From NCBI GenBank assembly GCA_029834535.1, contig JAQMWT010000453.1:1-64000 (forward strand): DNA of 64,000 bases. The letters are read 5' to 3'. Below, piece by piece: positions 20,164 to 29,232 of the stretch; positions within the stretch are counted from its first letter, which is position 1; every line of letters begins with the position of its first letter. Under the pieces are notes generated by a model. It made no database searches and had not been told where the DNA came from. It saw only the letters and a list, made by a program, of their open reading frames with translations. Origin of the DNA: Chrysophaeum taylorii. Its lineage: Eukaryota > Sar > Pelagophyceae > Pelagomonadales > Pelagomonadaceae. A program made the position numbers and the translations under genes.

Positions 20164-23100
20164 ATGAGCAGCAAGGATAGCGGGTCGAGCGCTGGGGACA
20201 ACAGCGTGTTATCGCGGGACTGGACGGTGACCGCGCACGAGGTGTACTACTGCACGGGGGATGGAAAGCTGCTGTTGGAGGACGTGACGATGGTGATACC
20301 AGGCAGCAGCGCGTGCGCGCTCGTTGGGTCGAACGTCGCCGACAAGGGGTCGTTGTTGCGGCTGTTGAGCGGCGCCGCGCGCGGCGGGTATTTTAGCGGT
20401 CGCATCGCGTACGGAGGTCAGCCGTACCACGACGCGCACCTCCTGTCGACGTTCGTGGAGTCTCCTCACTCTTCGGATTTCGAGTCGTCTTTTTTTGGCG
20501 GTGGCGGCGGCGTCGTCGAGCTCCTGACGCCCTCCGAGTCGGTCGAATACGCGACCTACCTGCGGTTCGGATACTCGCGGGACCGCGGGGACCGGTGGCA
20601 GGGCATCGTGCGGACCCTGGGGCTCGACGACGAGGCGGCCCTCAAGCTCTCGCCGCGGGCGGCCGCGGTGCTCACGCGCATAGCGTGCGCCGTCGTGCGG
20701 TCTCCGCCGATCGTGTGCGTCGAAGATCCGTTCCGGGGCCTCGAGCCTGCGGCATGCGGCGCCGTCGCCGACGCGATGGCCGCTCTCACGGCGCGCGGCT
20801 TCACGATCGTCGCGTCGCTCGACTCGGTCGGACTTCCCGAATCCGTCTTCGATAAGGCCTTTTCGCGGGTCGTCGCGCTCCGGGACGGCAAGGTGTTGTA
20901 TTGCGGGGAAACCAGGCACGCGGCGGCCCACTGCGCCGCGGTGGCAGCCGGTCGGAAGCCGGGGAAGCGCGGGGGAGACCGCGGCGCGCTCCGCCTCGAC
21001 GCGGTCGCGAAAGTTGCGGCAAACCCGCTTCTCGCGACGGCGTGTCGCGATGCCTACGTCCGCTCGGCCGTCGCGCGCCGCAACGAGCAGGAGGCCTCGC
21101 ACGTCGAGGCGATCGACGAAGAACGCTCCTCGGTGCACTGGTTGTCGCCGCCCTACGTTCCCCAGTCGACCAAGTTCCGGATTCTCGCGAGCCGGAGCCT
21201 GCGTCGCGCCGCGCGCGCGAGCCCCGTCCTCGGGCTCCCGCTCTTGAGCGAGCGGCACCTTGGCGCCATTGGCGTCGCCCTCGTCTGGGGCGCGGCTTTT
21301 TGGGATGCGGCGCGCCTGGGCCGCGACTCCCTCGCGTACTACGACCTCACGAGCGTCGCCTTCGCGACGGGCCAGATCGTCGTCGCCGCGACGCTCGCCG
21401 CCGCGCCCGAGCTCTGCCGCCGCCACGCCGAGTTCGAGCGCGAGCGCCGCGCGCGGGACTGCCTCGGCCTCGAGCACGTCGTCGCGCGCACCCTCATGAA
21501 CGCCTTGGACGCGGCGGCCCTTGCCCTCGCCCCCCTGTCGTTGTACGTGGCCGCGGGCATGCCCGTCGGGAGTTCGGTCCTCTCCTACGTCTACGCCCTC
21601 TCGGCCATCCTTGCCTTTTCGTGCTCGTGCGCCGTCGAAGCGCTCGCCGCGTGGACGCACTCGCCCCCCCCCGCCGACGCCTACGGCGGCGGAGGCGGCG
21701 ACTTCGAGACGGAGCGCGCGCTTTCTCGCCGCGCCGAGCGCGTCACGCGAGGCGCCTTCGGCGCCATGCTGAGCTGCATGGTGCTCTCGACGGGCTTTGG
21801 CATCGAGCTCCGCAACTTGGTGCGCGCCAACCCCTTTTACTGGCACGCCCGCGTCAACCACCTCCGCTGGCACGTCCAGGGCGTCGTCCTCCGGACCCAC
21901 GGCGCGCCCCACTACCACACGGACGCCAACCTCACCGGCACGGGCTGGCCTCGGTTCAAGCCCGCGGACTCGATCTCGGCGCTCTTGGTGCTCGCCGCGC
22001 TTGCCAGGCTCGTTACCGCCTACTTTCTCTCGATCGACCCCCCCAAGCTCCGCCACGTCGAGGCAAAAAAGCTCATGGCCTGGGCCACGCGCCCGCCGAC
22101 GCCCCCCCAGGTCGCCGTGCCCGTCGGCGGCGCGGTTCCCGCTCCTGGGAGCGTTGGCGGTCCTGGCGGCGGCGGCGGCGGCGGCGGGACCGGTCCCGCC
22201 GACGACGAGAAGAAGGAGGCAGGCGTCGCCGAGAAGAAGGTGGTCGATGGCGTCGAGGTCGCGCCGCCGCCCTCGGTGGAGGAGGCCCTCTTGCACCAGA
22301 CTAAGGAGCTCGAGGAAAAAGAAAAGGAACGAGGGCAACAACAGGACGCCGAGGCGGGCGAGGCGCTGTCGCCGTCGCGGGCCGCCTTCAAGGCGGCGAT
22401 CGAGAGCTACCCCGTGACGCTGGCGGCGCACGGCGTCTCGTTGGCCTGGAAGCGCAAGAACCGGATCACGCCCGTGGTGTGCGACGCGTCGCTGAGCGTC
22501 TCGGCTAAGGAGTCGGTTCTGATATCGGGCGACGACAAGGACGCGGCGCGGTGCTTGTTGCGCGCGCTCGCGGGTCGGGACTGCCGTCGCGGCGATAAGG
22601 AGCGCGTGGGCGCCTCGGGACGCGTCGCGGTGAACGGCGGCAAGAGATCCGACGACTGGCGGCGCAAGTGCGCGTGGCTGGCCGCGCACGACGCGCGGCT
22701 CGACGCGGTCGCGGCCCTCAAACCCCGCGAGGCTGTCGCGTTCGCTCTGATGCTCGTGCACTCGCGCACGGCGGCGCCGCCGCCGCCCAAGACTTCGACG
22801 ACGCACCCGGGCCTTCACGGCTACGTCGCGCGGAACGAGGACGGCGAGCTGAGCCCGCCGCCCGACGCGGCGTGGTGGATCGAGGTTGCCCTCGACGTCG
22901 CCGACGTGCCGCGGGCGGCGCGCGACGGCGTCCTCGGGGAGCTCGGGTCGCTCGCGCGACGGCGCGTTGCGCTTGCCTGCGAGCTCGTGCTCGCGCCCGT
23001 GGTCGTCTTCTGCGACGACCTCGGCGGCGGCGCGCGCGCTCCGAGCGCCGGGTCGCGAGAGGCGCTCGCGCCGCGCGACGCGGCCGCCCTGACGGCGACG

Positions 23101-24393
23101 TGCGCCGCCCTGGCGCGGTCGGGCTGCGCCGTCGTCGCGACGGCCCACTCGCCGACGCGCGCAGCCGTCATGCTCTTCGACCGCGTCGCGCTCCTCGTCT
23201 CGAGGCGCCGCCCGCATCCCGCTTCTCCTTCTTCGGCCGCCGCGACGCCGCTCGCGCTCTCGACGGGTTTCTCGTACCTCGCCGCCGACGAAGCCCCCGC
23301 CCTCGTCCTGGGGATGCTCGAAACCAAGAAGGACGAGCCGCACGGCACGCAGCGCGACCTCGAGCTGCGGCCCCTCGACGTAGCCATCTCCGAGCTCGAA
23401 CGCCGAGACGCCGGCGAGACGTCCGGCCCGACCTTCCAGCTCGCCCTCCTCGACTTCGAGGGCGCCGACCCCATGGGCGCGGGGGCCCTCGTCCGCCCCC
23501 CGGGCGCCGGCGTCCTCGGTGCCCTCCGCGAGACGGCGACCCAGCTGCGACGCGAGCTGGCCGCCCTCGTCGCCGACCGGAACGTCCTCGGCGCCGCGCT
23601 CGGCGCTCCCCTCGCCAACGTCCTCCTCCTCGCGGCCGCCTTCTGGAACCAGGGCCACGACGACGCGAGGACGGTCGTCTGGCTCGCCTACTGCCTCCTC
23701 GCGACCTTTGTCACGCCCGCCGCCGTCACGCTTCCCCGACAGGCGGCCGTCGCGCGCACGTTCGGCGTCGAGGCCGACGCCGGCGTCGTCTCCCCCCTCC
23801 CCTTCGCCATATCCCAGCTCCTCGGCCCCATCCCCCTCATCGCGATCCGCGCCCTCCTCGTCGTCCCCGCGACCTACGCGGCCGCGGGCTTCCTCCTCGA
23901 CCTCCCCTCCCTCGGCGTCGCCTGCGCCGCTTGCGCCGTCGCCGGCGTCTCGGCCAACGCGATCGCCCTCGCCGCCGTCTGGCTCTACACCGCAAAGGCC
24001 GCCCCAAACGCCTTTGCCCTCGACGCCCCCGCCACCCAGCGACGCCGCGCGATGGTCTCTTCCCGCGCGAACGACCTCGTCGCCCTCGTCGCTCTCGTCG
24101 CCCTCGTCTTCGCCGGCGCCTTCCGCTTCGTCGCCGACTTCGACAAGCCCTGGCGCGCCGTCGCCGACGCCGACTTCGTCCGATGGCTCCTCCACGCCAT
24201 CGCCCTCCCCCAGCTCCGCGGCAAGTCGGCTCCCGCCATCTTCGACACCCACAAGTCCGCTGTCGACTTCGTCGGCTACGCCGATGTCAACGCGCCCACC
24301 GCCCTCGCCAAGGCTTCGCTCTACGGCCCCCTCCCCCTCGTCCTCATCGCCCTCCTCGTCCTCGCAAGAATGCGCACCATCGACCGCGAATAA
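20164..24393 (+). CDS. Full-size ABCG/PDR-type transporter with degenerate nucleotide-binding sites
   Basis: 1,409 residues in one exon, arranged NBD-TMD-NBD-TMD as in pleiotropic drug resistance (PDR) transporters. NBD1 is about 20-290; its P-loop position reads ALVGSNVADKGSLLRLLSG (53-70) instead of G-x-x-G-x-GK-S/T, the signature position reads LSPRAAAVLTR, and Walker B reads VCVEDPFRGLEP with Glu and Asp exchanged relative to LDEPTSGLD. TMD1 is about 335-665. A linker with poly-Gly and a Lys/Glu-rich part (about 670-745) leads to NBD2, whose P-loop position reads ISGDDKDAARCLL (about 786-800) and Walker B reads VVFCDDLGG (about 947). TMD2 is about 1,120-1,405. Overall length and helices are kept, so the gene is not a pseudogene, but both ATP sites look non-canonical. 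The antisense strand is open throughout; I treat that as a codon-usage shadow. Confidence 0.85.
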   Translation: MSSKDSGSSAGDNSVLSRDWTVTAHEVYYCTGDGKLLLEDVTMVIPGSSACALVGSNVADKGSLLRLLSGAARGGYFSGRIAYGGQPYHDAHLLSTFVESPHSSDFESSFFGGGGGVVELLTPSESVEYATYLRFGYSRDRGDRWQGIVRTLGLDDEAALKLSPRAAAVLTRIACAVVRSPPIVCVEDPFRGLEPAACGAVADAMAALTARGFTIVASLDSVGLPESVFDKAFSRVVALRDGKVLYCGETRHAAAHCAAVAAGRKPGKRGGDRGALRLDAVAKVAANPLLATACRDAYVRSAVARRNEQEASHVEAIDEERSSVHWLSPPYVPQSTKFRILASRSLRRAARASPVLGLPLLSERHLGAIGVALVWGAAFWDAARLGRDSLAYYDLTSVAFATGQIVVAATLAAAPELCRRHAEFERERRARDCLGLEHVVARTLMNALDAAALALAPLSLYVAAGMPVGSSVLSYVYALSAILAFSCSCAVEALAAWTHSPPPADAYGGGGGDFETERALSRRAERVTRGAFGAMLSCMVLSTGFGIELRNLVRANPFYWHARVNHLRWHVQGVVLRTHGAPHYHTDANLTGTGWPRFKPADSISALLVLAALARLVTAYFLSIDPPKLRHVEAKKLMAWATRPPTPPQVAVPVGGAVPAPGSVGGPGGGGGGGGTGPADDEKKEAGVAEKKVVDGVEVAPPPSVEEALLHQTKELEEKEKERGQQQDAEAGEALSPSRAAFKAAIESYPVTLAAHGVSLAWKRKNRITPVVCDASLSVSAKESVLISGDDKDAARCLLRALAGRDCRRGDKERVGASGRVAVNGGKRSDDWRRKCAWLAAHDARLDAVAALKPREAVAFALMLVHSRTAAPPPPKTSTTHPGLHGYVARNEDGELSPPPDAAWWIEVALDVADVPRAARDGVLGELGSLARRRVALACELVLAPVVVFCDDLGGGARAPSAGSREALAPRDAAALTATCAALARSGCAVVATAHSPTRAAVMLFDRVALLVSRRRPHPASPSSAAATPLALSTGFSYLAADEAPALVLGMLETKKDEPHGTQRDLELRPLDVAISELERRDAGETSGPTFQLALLDFEGADPMGAGALVRPPGAGVLGALRETATQLRRELAALVADRNVLGAALGAPLANVLLLAAAFWNQGHDDARTVVWLAYCLLATFVTPAAVTLPRQAAVARTFGVEADAGVVSPLPFAISQLLGPIPLIAIRALLVVPATYAAAGFLLDLPSLGVACAACAVAGVSANAIALAAVWLYTAKAAPNAFALDAPATQRRRAMVSSRANDLVALVALVALVFAGAFRFVADFDKPWRAVADADFVRWLLHAIALPQLRGKSAPAIFDTHKSAVDFVGYADVNAPTALAKASLYGPLPLVLIALLVLARMRTIDRE

Positions 24394-24417
24394 ATAATCA
24401 CACACCCACAAGAAGAA

Positions 24418-24600
24418 ACCAAAGATGAATGAAAATGAATGAAAGCAACCCCGCCAAGTTATTACTCCATATTAAACGGACCCAAAGATGCACCACACGA
24501 ACACCCCCCTCTTAGCAGTCGACCTTTAAAGGCCCAAAGATGAGGTGAAAGCAACCCCGCCAAATTACTAATCCGTAATAAACGGACCCGACGAGGGAGG
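24418..24600. repeat. Duplicated promoter-proximal segment with an inserted TTTAAA-GTCGAC box
   Basis: The segment ccaaagatgaatg...aaagcaaccccgccaa...attactcc...taaacggaccc (24,419-24,485) recurs at 24,533-24,592. Between the copies lies the dispersed box (24,490-24,534, minus strand tttaaaggtcgactgctaag), bounded on both sides by cccaaagatg. The pattern suggests an insertion with a short duplication of its target or a tandem duplication around it. It lies just upstream of the J-protein start. Confidence 0.6.
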
Positions 24601-24605
24601 ACCCG

Positions 24606-24823
24606 ATGTGGCGGTGCTGGCGGCGGCGTCTGATGTCCACGACGGTATCGCGGGCACGCGCGGTGCTCGGGTGCAAGCCGGGGGCGTCGCGCGAGGAGAT
24701 CCGCGCGGCTTACCGGCGGTGCGCGCTGCGCGTCCATCCCGACGTCCGCGACGGGCGCGAGCGGGCGGCGGCGAGCGCCGAGTTCGTCGAGCTCACCGCC
24801 GCGGCGAGGATCCTGCTGCGCGA

Positions 24824-24876
<53 letters not shown>

Positions 24877-25721
24877 TTTGGGAAGAATGTGCGAACGAAG
24901 AAACCCCGCCGGAATGGGTGCCGGCGGTGCGGCGCGCGACGAGCCCGGACGAGGTGCTGCGGTCGGCGCTCCGCAAGGTGCGGGACGGCCCGCGACTCGA
25001 GGTTGCCGACGACTTGTTTCCGAACCAATTCGAGATGGAGGAGCGCAATCTCGGGACCCGCGTGCCCCTCCTGAAACTCGTGCACGGCCAGAGCCCGATT
25101 GGCGTCGTCGATGATCACCGAGGAAACGGCTTCCTCGCCTTATCGCTCTTCGACCGCGAGGTCGCAACGGCGACGCGGGTGCGTTCCGGAAGCGTCGACG
25201 AGACGATTTTGCGGCGCGACGGGGTTTTCAAGGCCAAGCTCGTGAGTCCGGTAAAGCGCGGGGTCACGGTGTTTGGGTGGGGGGGCCGCAAGACCCACTT
25301 TGTGCGGGACGCGGCTGGCCGGACAACCCACCGCCTCCTCGAGAGCGCGAGCCCCGGGGTCACCTCTATGCTCTGGTACGTAGCGCGGCCCGGCCTCCCG
25401 CCTTGGGTTTTTCACCCCCGGGATCTCGTCGCAAAGTGCACGCGGGCCTGGTTTCCCTCCGCGGGCTTTTGGCTCCCGTTCTTCCACGACTTCCGGTCCG
25501 ACCACTACGCCTCCGACGGCCGCGCCTCCTCCTTTTACCTCGAGCGCCGGCGGCGGTGCGGGCTGAAGAGACTCGGGGAGGAGCCTTCTTCTTCTTCTTC
25601 TTCTTCTTCTTCTTCTACGGGGCTGCCACCCCCGCTCGATACGGCCCTCTGCGTATTTACCTGCGCCTTCGAAACCCTCGGCCGTGAAAGCCGTGAAAGA
25701 AGAAGCCGTGAAGAAATGTAG
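24606..25721 (+). CDS. J-domain (DnaJ-like) protein
   Basis: 371 residues. Residues 14-72 are a J domain: ARAVLGCKPGASREEIRAAY, then RRCALRVHPDV with the HPD motif at 44-46, which stimulates Hsp70 ATPase. The N-terminus (MWRCWRRRLMSTT) is basic and could be a mitochondrial leader. A run of 17-18 Ser (about 75-93) comes from a perfect (TCG)n microsatellite, and a second Ser run near 325 from (TTC)n. The C-terminal 270 residues (NQFEMEERNLGTRVPLLKLV, HPRDLVAKCTRAWFP, LPFFHDFRSDHY) have no family I recognise. It is a type III J-protein: no Gly/Phe or zinc domain. Lengths of the two Ser runs are likely to vary between strains. Confidence 0.8.
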
Positions 25722-26002
25722 ATGTAAATAGACCCCCCCCCCCGGTTTCAGGAGCGGAGGGGAATGTGTCACCGACCTTGAAGTACGTTTTTTTGCTGAC
25801 GGGCTTTTATTGTTTTTAAAAGGAGGGGAGTTGAGCTGCCCCTCCCGCCAGAGAGGCCTCGGTGTCCCGGTCGACAGACAGGGTGCACCAACAGGTCGTC
25901 GTTGGGAATTTGGTCTAGAAGAAGTAAAGGCCGGGCGGTCGATCGACCACCCTCTCATTGTTGTCGAGATAGAGAAGAGAGAGAGTGGAGGAGGAGAGTA
26001 AT

Positions 26003-27706
26003 ATGTCGGCGAGCGGCGAGATGGTCGCCTCCAACGAGGAGGCGACCGGCATGGCGGTTGAGGTGCCGGCAGCAGCAGCAGCAGCAATGGAGGCGGGCGG
26101 GGAGCCCCCCGCGAGCGGCGGTCCGGGCGAGCCGGCTTCGGCAGTCGGCGAGATGATGGACACCTCGGGCGCGGCGGTAAGAGGGAATGATAAGCAGCTT
26201 GAGCAGAGCGAGTCGCAGGCGGTGACGGACTCGGCGGCGACGTCGCACGTCGTGCTGAGCGACGCCAAGGGTGGCGTGGAGGAGACCGGCGAGGTGGTGG
26301 CGCAGCAGAAGAAGAAGAAGAAGCGCAAAGCGTCGACGAACGCAGCCCCCGGCACCAAGAGACCGAAGCGGCCCAAGACGGCGTACCACTTTTTTTACGA
26401 CATCCGTCGCGCGGAGATGATCGCCGATCTCGAAGCGAAAAAGGAGCCCGTGGACAACAACAGGATCTCGCAGTTGATCGGCGAGGAGTGGAAGACGGTC
26501 AAGGACAAGACCAAGTACGAGGCGATGGCCGCCACGGCAAAGGTGGACTACGACAAGGCGGTCGCGGCGTACGAGGCGACGGGCGCGTCGATGGACGACT
26601 GCCAGCCGAAAAAACCGCTCTCGGCCTACATGCTGTTTTTCCAGGCGAAGCACGCCCAGACCCCCGAGGCGAGCGTGACCGATTTTGCCAAGGAGACGGG
26701 CCGCCAGTGGAAGGAGCTCGGCGACGACGACAAGGCGCCGTTTCTTCAGGCGGCCAAGCGCCAGCGCGACTTCTACGAAGCTCAGATGGCCCTCATGGCC
26801 AAGACCAAGACCGACCTCGTCGGGGCGACCTTCGTCGATTCCTGCGCGAGCGGTCGCAACGCCCGGGTCGAGACCTACGACGAGGAGGCCGACACGTACA
26901 AGGTCGTCTACGACGACGAGGACCTCGACGACGACGACGACGCGGGAGCTCTCGCCGACAAGGCGACGTCGCCCATTTGCCTCGCCGAGCTTCGCGCGCG
27001 CGTCTGTGGCGACGAAAAGGCAGCAAAAAAGTTCCACGACTCGGCGACCAAGGCCCTCCGCCGCCGCAAGCGCGAGCTGGCCGCGAAGGAAAAAGAAGAA
27101 AAAAAGGCGGCGACGAAAATCAACGCGCAGCAGCAGCAGCAGCGCGAGACGACCGCTCCCCCCGTCCTCGTCGTCGACAAGGGGGTAACCGCGGGGAAGA
27201 AGGAGTCCGTCTTGGCCGACGAGGAAATGTGGAACGTCGTCCGCATTTCTCGGCGCCTCATCGGCGGGGCCTGCGTCCAAAACCTCAAAAAAATGTGCGC
27301 CGCCGTCGGCGTCTCCGTCGGCGGCTCGAAGAGTCTCCTCGGCACGCGCCTCGAGCACTACCTTCGCGACCACCACTTTCAAGACCACCCCTTCGAGCCC
27401 TCGGCGAGAGACGTTCAGGAACTCTCGATCGACGACTTCAACGAAAAGTACGAAAACCAAATCCCACACACCATCGACGACATCGTCGCGCTCCTCGCCG
27501 ATATCCACAAGGACGACGACGAGGAGGACGACGAAGATGATCCGGTCGCGCCGGCCCCCGCTCCGGAGGAGGAGGGGGTCGACGACGCCCCCGCCGACGA
27601 CGCCGCGGTCCCCGAGGCACCCGCGGCACCCGAGCAGCCTCCTGTTCCTGCGCCCGAGGTGGGCCCCGAAGAAGAGGGGACTGCCGGCGGCGCCGCCGCC
27701 GTTTAA
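26003..27706 (+). CDS. Two-HMG-box chromatin protein with Tudor-like and SAP-like segments
   Basis: 567 residues from the first ATG. HMG box 1 is about 121-190 (RPKTAYHFFYDIRRAEM..IGEEWKTV) and box 2 about 202-262 (KKPLSAYMLFFQAKH..KETGRQWKEL), both with the usual aromatic core. A basic KKKKKKRKAS stretch precedes box 1 (nuclear signal). At 273-305 VGATFVDSCASGRNARVETY and TYKVVYDDEDLDDDD look like a Tudor/PWWP-type barrel. A Lys/Glu helix with poly-Gln follows, then VQNLKKMCAAVGVSVGGSKS-type sequence (about 430-460) resembling a SAP DNA-binding helix-turn-helix, and an acidic, Pro-rich tail. HMG boxes bend DNA, so a chromatin architectural or histone-chaperone role is likely. The Tudor- and SAP-like calls are by eye. 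Confidence 0.85.
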   Translation: MSASGEMVASNEEATGMAVEVPAAAAAAMEAGGEPPASGGPGEPASAVGEMMDTSGAAVRGNDKQLEQSESQAVTDSAATSHVVLSDAKGGVEETGEVVAQQKKKKKRKASTNAAPGTKRPKRPKTAYHFFYDIRRAEMIADLEAKKEPVDNNRISQLIGEEWKTVKDKTKYEAMAATAKVDYDKAVAAYEATGASMDDCQPKKPLSAYMLFFQAKHAQTPEASVTDFAKETGRQWKELGDDDKAPFLQAAKRQRDFYEAQMALMAKTKTDLVGATFVDSCASGRNARVETYDEEADTYKVVYDDEDLDDDDDAGALADKATSPICLAELRARVCGDEKAAKKFHDSATKALRRRKRELAAKEKEEKKAATKINAQQQQQRETTAPPVLVVDKGVTAGKKESVLADEEMWNVVRISRRLIGGACVQNLKKMCAAVGVSVGGSKSLLGTRLEHYLRDHHFQDHPFEPSARDVQELSIDDFNEKYENQIPHTIDDIVALLADIHKDDDEEDDEDDPVAPAPAPEEEGVDDAPADDAAVPEAPAAPEQPPVPAPEVGPEEEGTAGGAAAV

Positions 27707-27899
27707 GCGCGACGACGTCGCCGCTCCAAGTTTCGCTCTGCCTTTTTACCCAAACTGGCGTCGTCTTCTTCTTCTTCTTCGTCTTCTTCTTTTTTCCGCC
27801 GCCAGGACTCCTCCCCCTCGCTGTGGCTGCCAGAGTCCGAGTCCTCCTTCTATTCATACATCGCGCGACCGAGATCTAGATCTCTAGGTCGGTGCGTCC

Positions 27900-28219
27900 T
27901 CACAAATTGGCGAGGACGAAAAAGTTGAATGCGATGAGCCCAAAGCCGATGACGGTGAGCGTCACGGGACTCTGGAGGTCCGCGAAGAAGGGCTCGACCT
28001 GGGCGACGGGTGAGCGCGAAGAACGAAAGACAGACTCACGTCGTAATCCGGCTGCTCTGGCACCTGTTGTTGTTTGGGGGGCTCTCGCGGCTTGTCCTCG
28101 GCGGCGGGAAAAGTGAACTTTCGTCGGGCGAGGTGCCGCGTCGGGCTCGGCACGAGCGCGTGCGTGCCCACGACTACCAAGATCGTCGTCGTCGCGACCA
28201 GACGAAGAAGGGAAGGCAT
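27900..28219 (-). CDS. Small plastid-type one-helix membrane protein, two exons
   Basis: Exons 28,040-28,219 and 27,900-27,998 around a 41-nt intron (GTGAGT...GCCCAG) give 92 residues. The first 20 are a signal peptide (LLRLVATTTILVVVGTHALV), followed by a Pro/Arg-rich leader with few acids, then a short mature part DYDVEPFFADLQSPVT and one hydrophobic helix (LTVIGFGLIAFNFFVLANL) at the very C-terminus. The bipartite leader suggests the plastid; size and topology recall nuclear-encoded low-molecular-mass photosystem subunits, but I cannot match one. The intron was placed because it restores the helix in frame. It is convergent with the HMG gene and divergent with H2A.Z. Confidence 0.7.
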
Positions 28220-28373
28220 GGTGGTTGTTTGGTTGGTTGTTCTTTTGCCGTTGAATAAACGGATCTCGGTGCAATTTGAAACACCCACTTTTGAGCCGGA
28301 GCACCGGCTGTTTGGTTAACGAGGTTGGCCTCGTCGGAGGAGAAAGTACTCAGAATCACATTTGGGAACCATC

Positions 28374-28867
28374 ATGAGCGGCAAAGGCGGCAAGGGCGGC
28401 AAAGGTTTGTCGCTCCTCGGGCGGGTGTGAGCGGCGTGGCAGGCGGCAAGGGAGGCAAGGCGCCGACGGCGAAGAAGGCCCCCCAATCGCGGTCACAGCG
28501 CGCGGGGTTGCAATTTCCCGTCGGCCGCATTCACAGGTTCCTGAAAGGTGCGGTCCCAAGAACGTGTTTCGTGCGTGCGTGACTCCGCGCAGGCCGCATC
28601 CACGCGAACCAGCGGGTGGGGGCAACGGCGGCGGTCTATTCGGCGGCTATTCTCGAATACCTCACCGCCGAGGTCCTCGAGCTTGCCGGGAACGCGTGCA
28701 AGGATCTCAAAATGAAACGCATTTCTCCGCGGCACCTCCAGCTCGCCATCCGCGGGGACGAGGAGCTCGACACCCTCATCAAGGCCACCATCGCCGGCGG
28801 CGGCGTCATTCCTCACATCCACAAGAGTCTCATCAACAAGTCATCCAAGAAAAAGAAGGCCCCCTGA
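28374..28867 (+). CDS. H2A.Z: Histone H2A.Z
   Basis: Exons 28,374-28,404, 28,443-28,547 and 28,593-28,867 with introns of 38 and 45 nt (both GT...CAG) give about 136 residues. The tail is [16 protein letters not shown], then [80 protein letters not shown] and [14 protein letters not shown]. The DEELD and IPHIHKSL blocks and the short C-terminus mark it as the H2A.Z variant, not canonical H2A. H2A.Z replaces H2A in nucleosomes flanking promoters, loaded by SWR1-type remodellers. Presence of introns fits a replication-independent variant gene. Confidence 0.95.
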
Positions 28868-29119
28868 TTGAACCATGATGATTTTTTTTTTGTTCCTCTC
28901 TTGATTTTCGCACGCACGCAAAAGTACAGTCTTACACCAAAAAACACCCCCCCTCCCTCGTGGTCCTAACTGCCAACGACGCGCCGCGCCTTCTTCTCGG
29001 GAAAAAAGCCCGTGTCCTGAATCCCCGCCTCTTATTATCCTGGCCACCACAATTGTGGTGGTTGTGGTTGCCCCCCCAAGGATAGGATAGGATAGGATAG
29101 GATAGCAGCATCTCGAACT

Positions 29120-29150
<31 letters not shown>

Positions 29151-29232
29151 AACTCGATCATCCCTCCCCCCATTATATTTATTCTTTAAAAAAAAAAAAA
29201 AAATAATAATAACTAGAGACTCTCGTTTAAAA
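28868..29232. other. Gap between convergent H2A.Z and NTE genes with palindrome and (GGATA)n
   Basis: It contains a perfect 18-bp palindrome, ccaccacaattgtggtgg (29,044-29,061), a (GGATA) run of five units at 29,080-29,105, a (GAC)n run near 29,125-29,150 and poly-A at 29,188-29,203. The palindrome could form a hairpin in either 3' UTR. No gene seen. Confidence 0.6.

Noticed and set aside
20209-24411. A 1,400-residue open reading on the minus strand across the ABC transporter gene
   Set aside because: Its codons mirror those of the plus-strand gene, the composition (Glu, Gly, Arg, Val) is that of other antisense shadows here, and no domain appears. C/G-rich codon choice avoids the triplets that would give antisense stops.
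24820-24877. (TCG)n run as a regulatory or CRISPR-like repeat
   Set aside because: It lies inside the J-protein reading and simply encodes poly-Ser.
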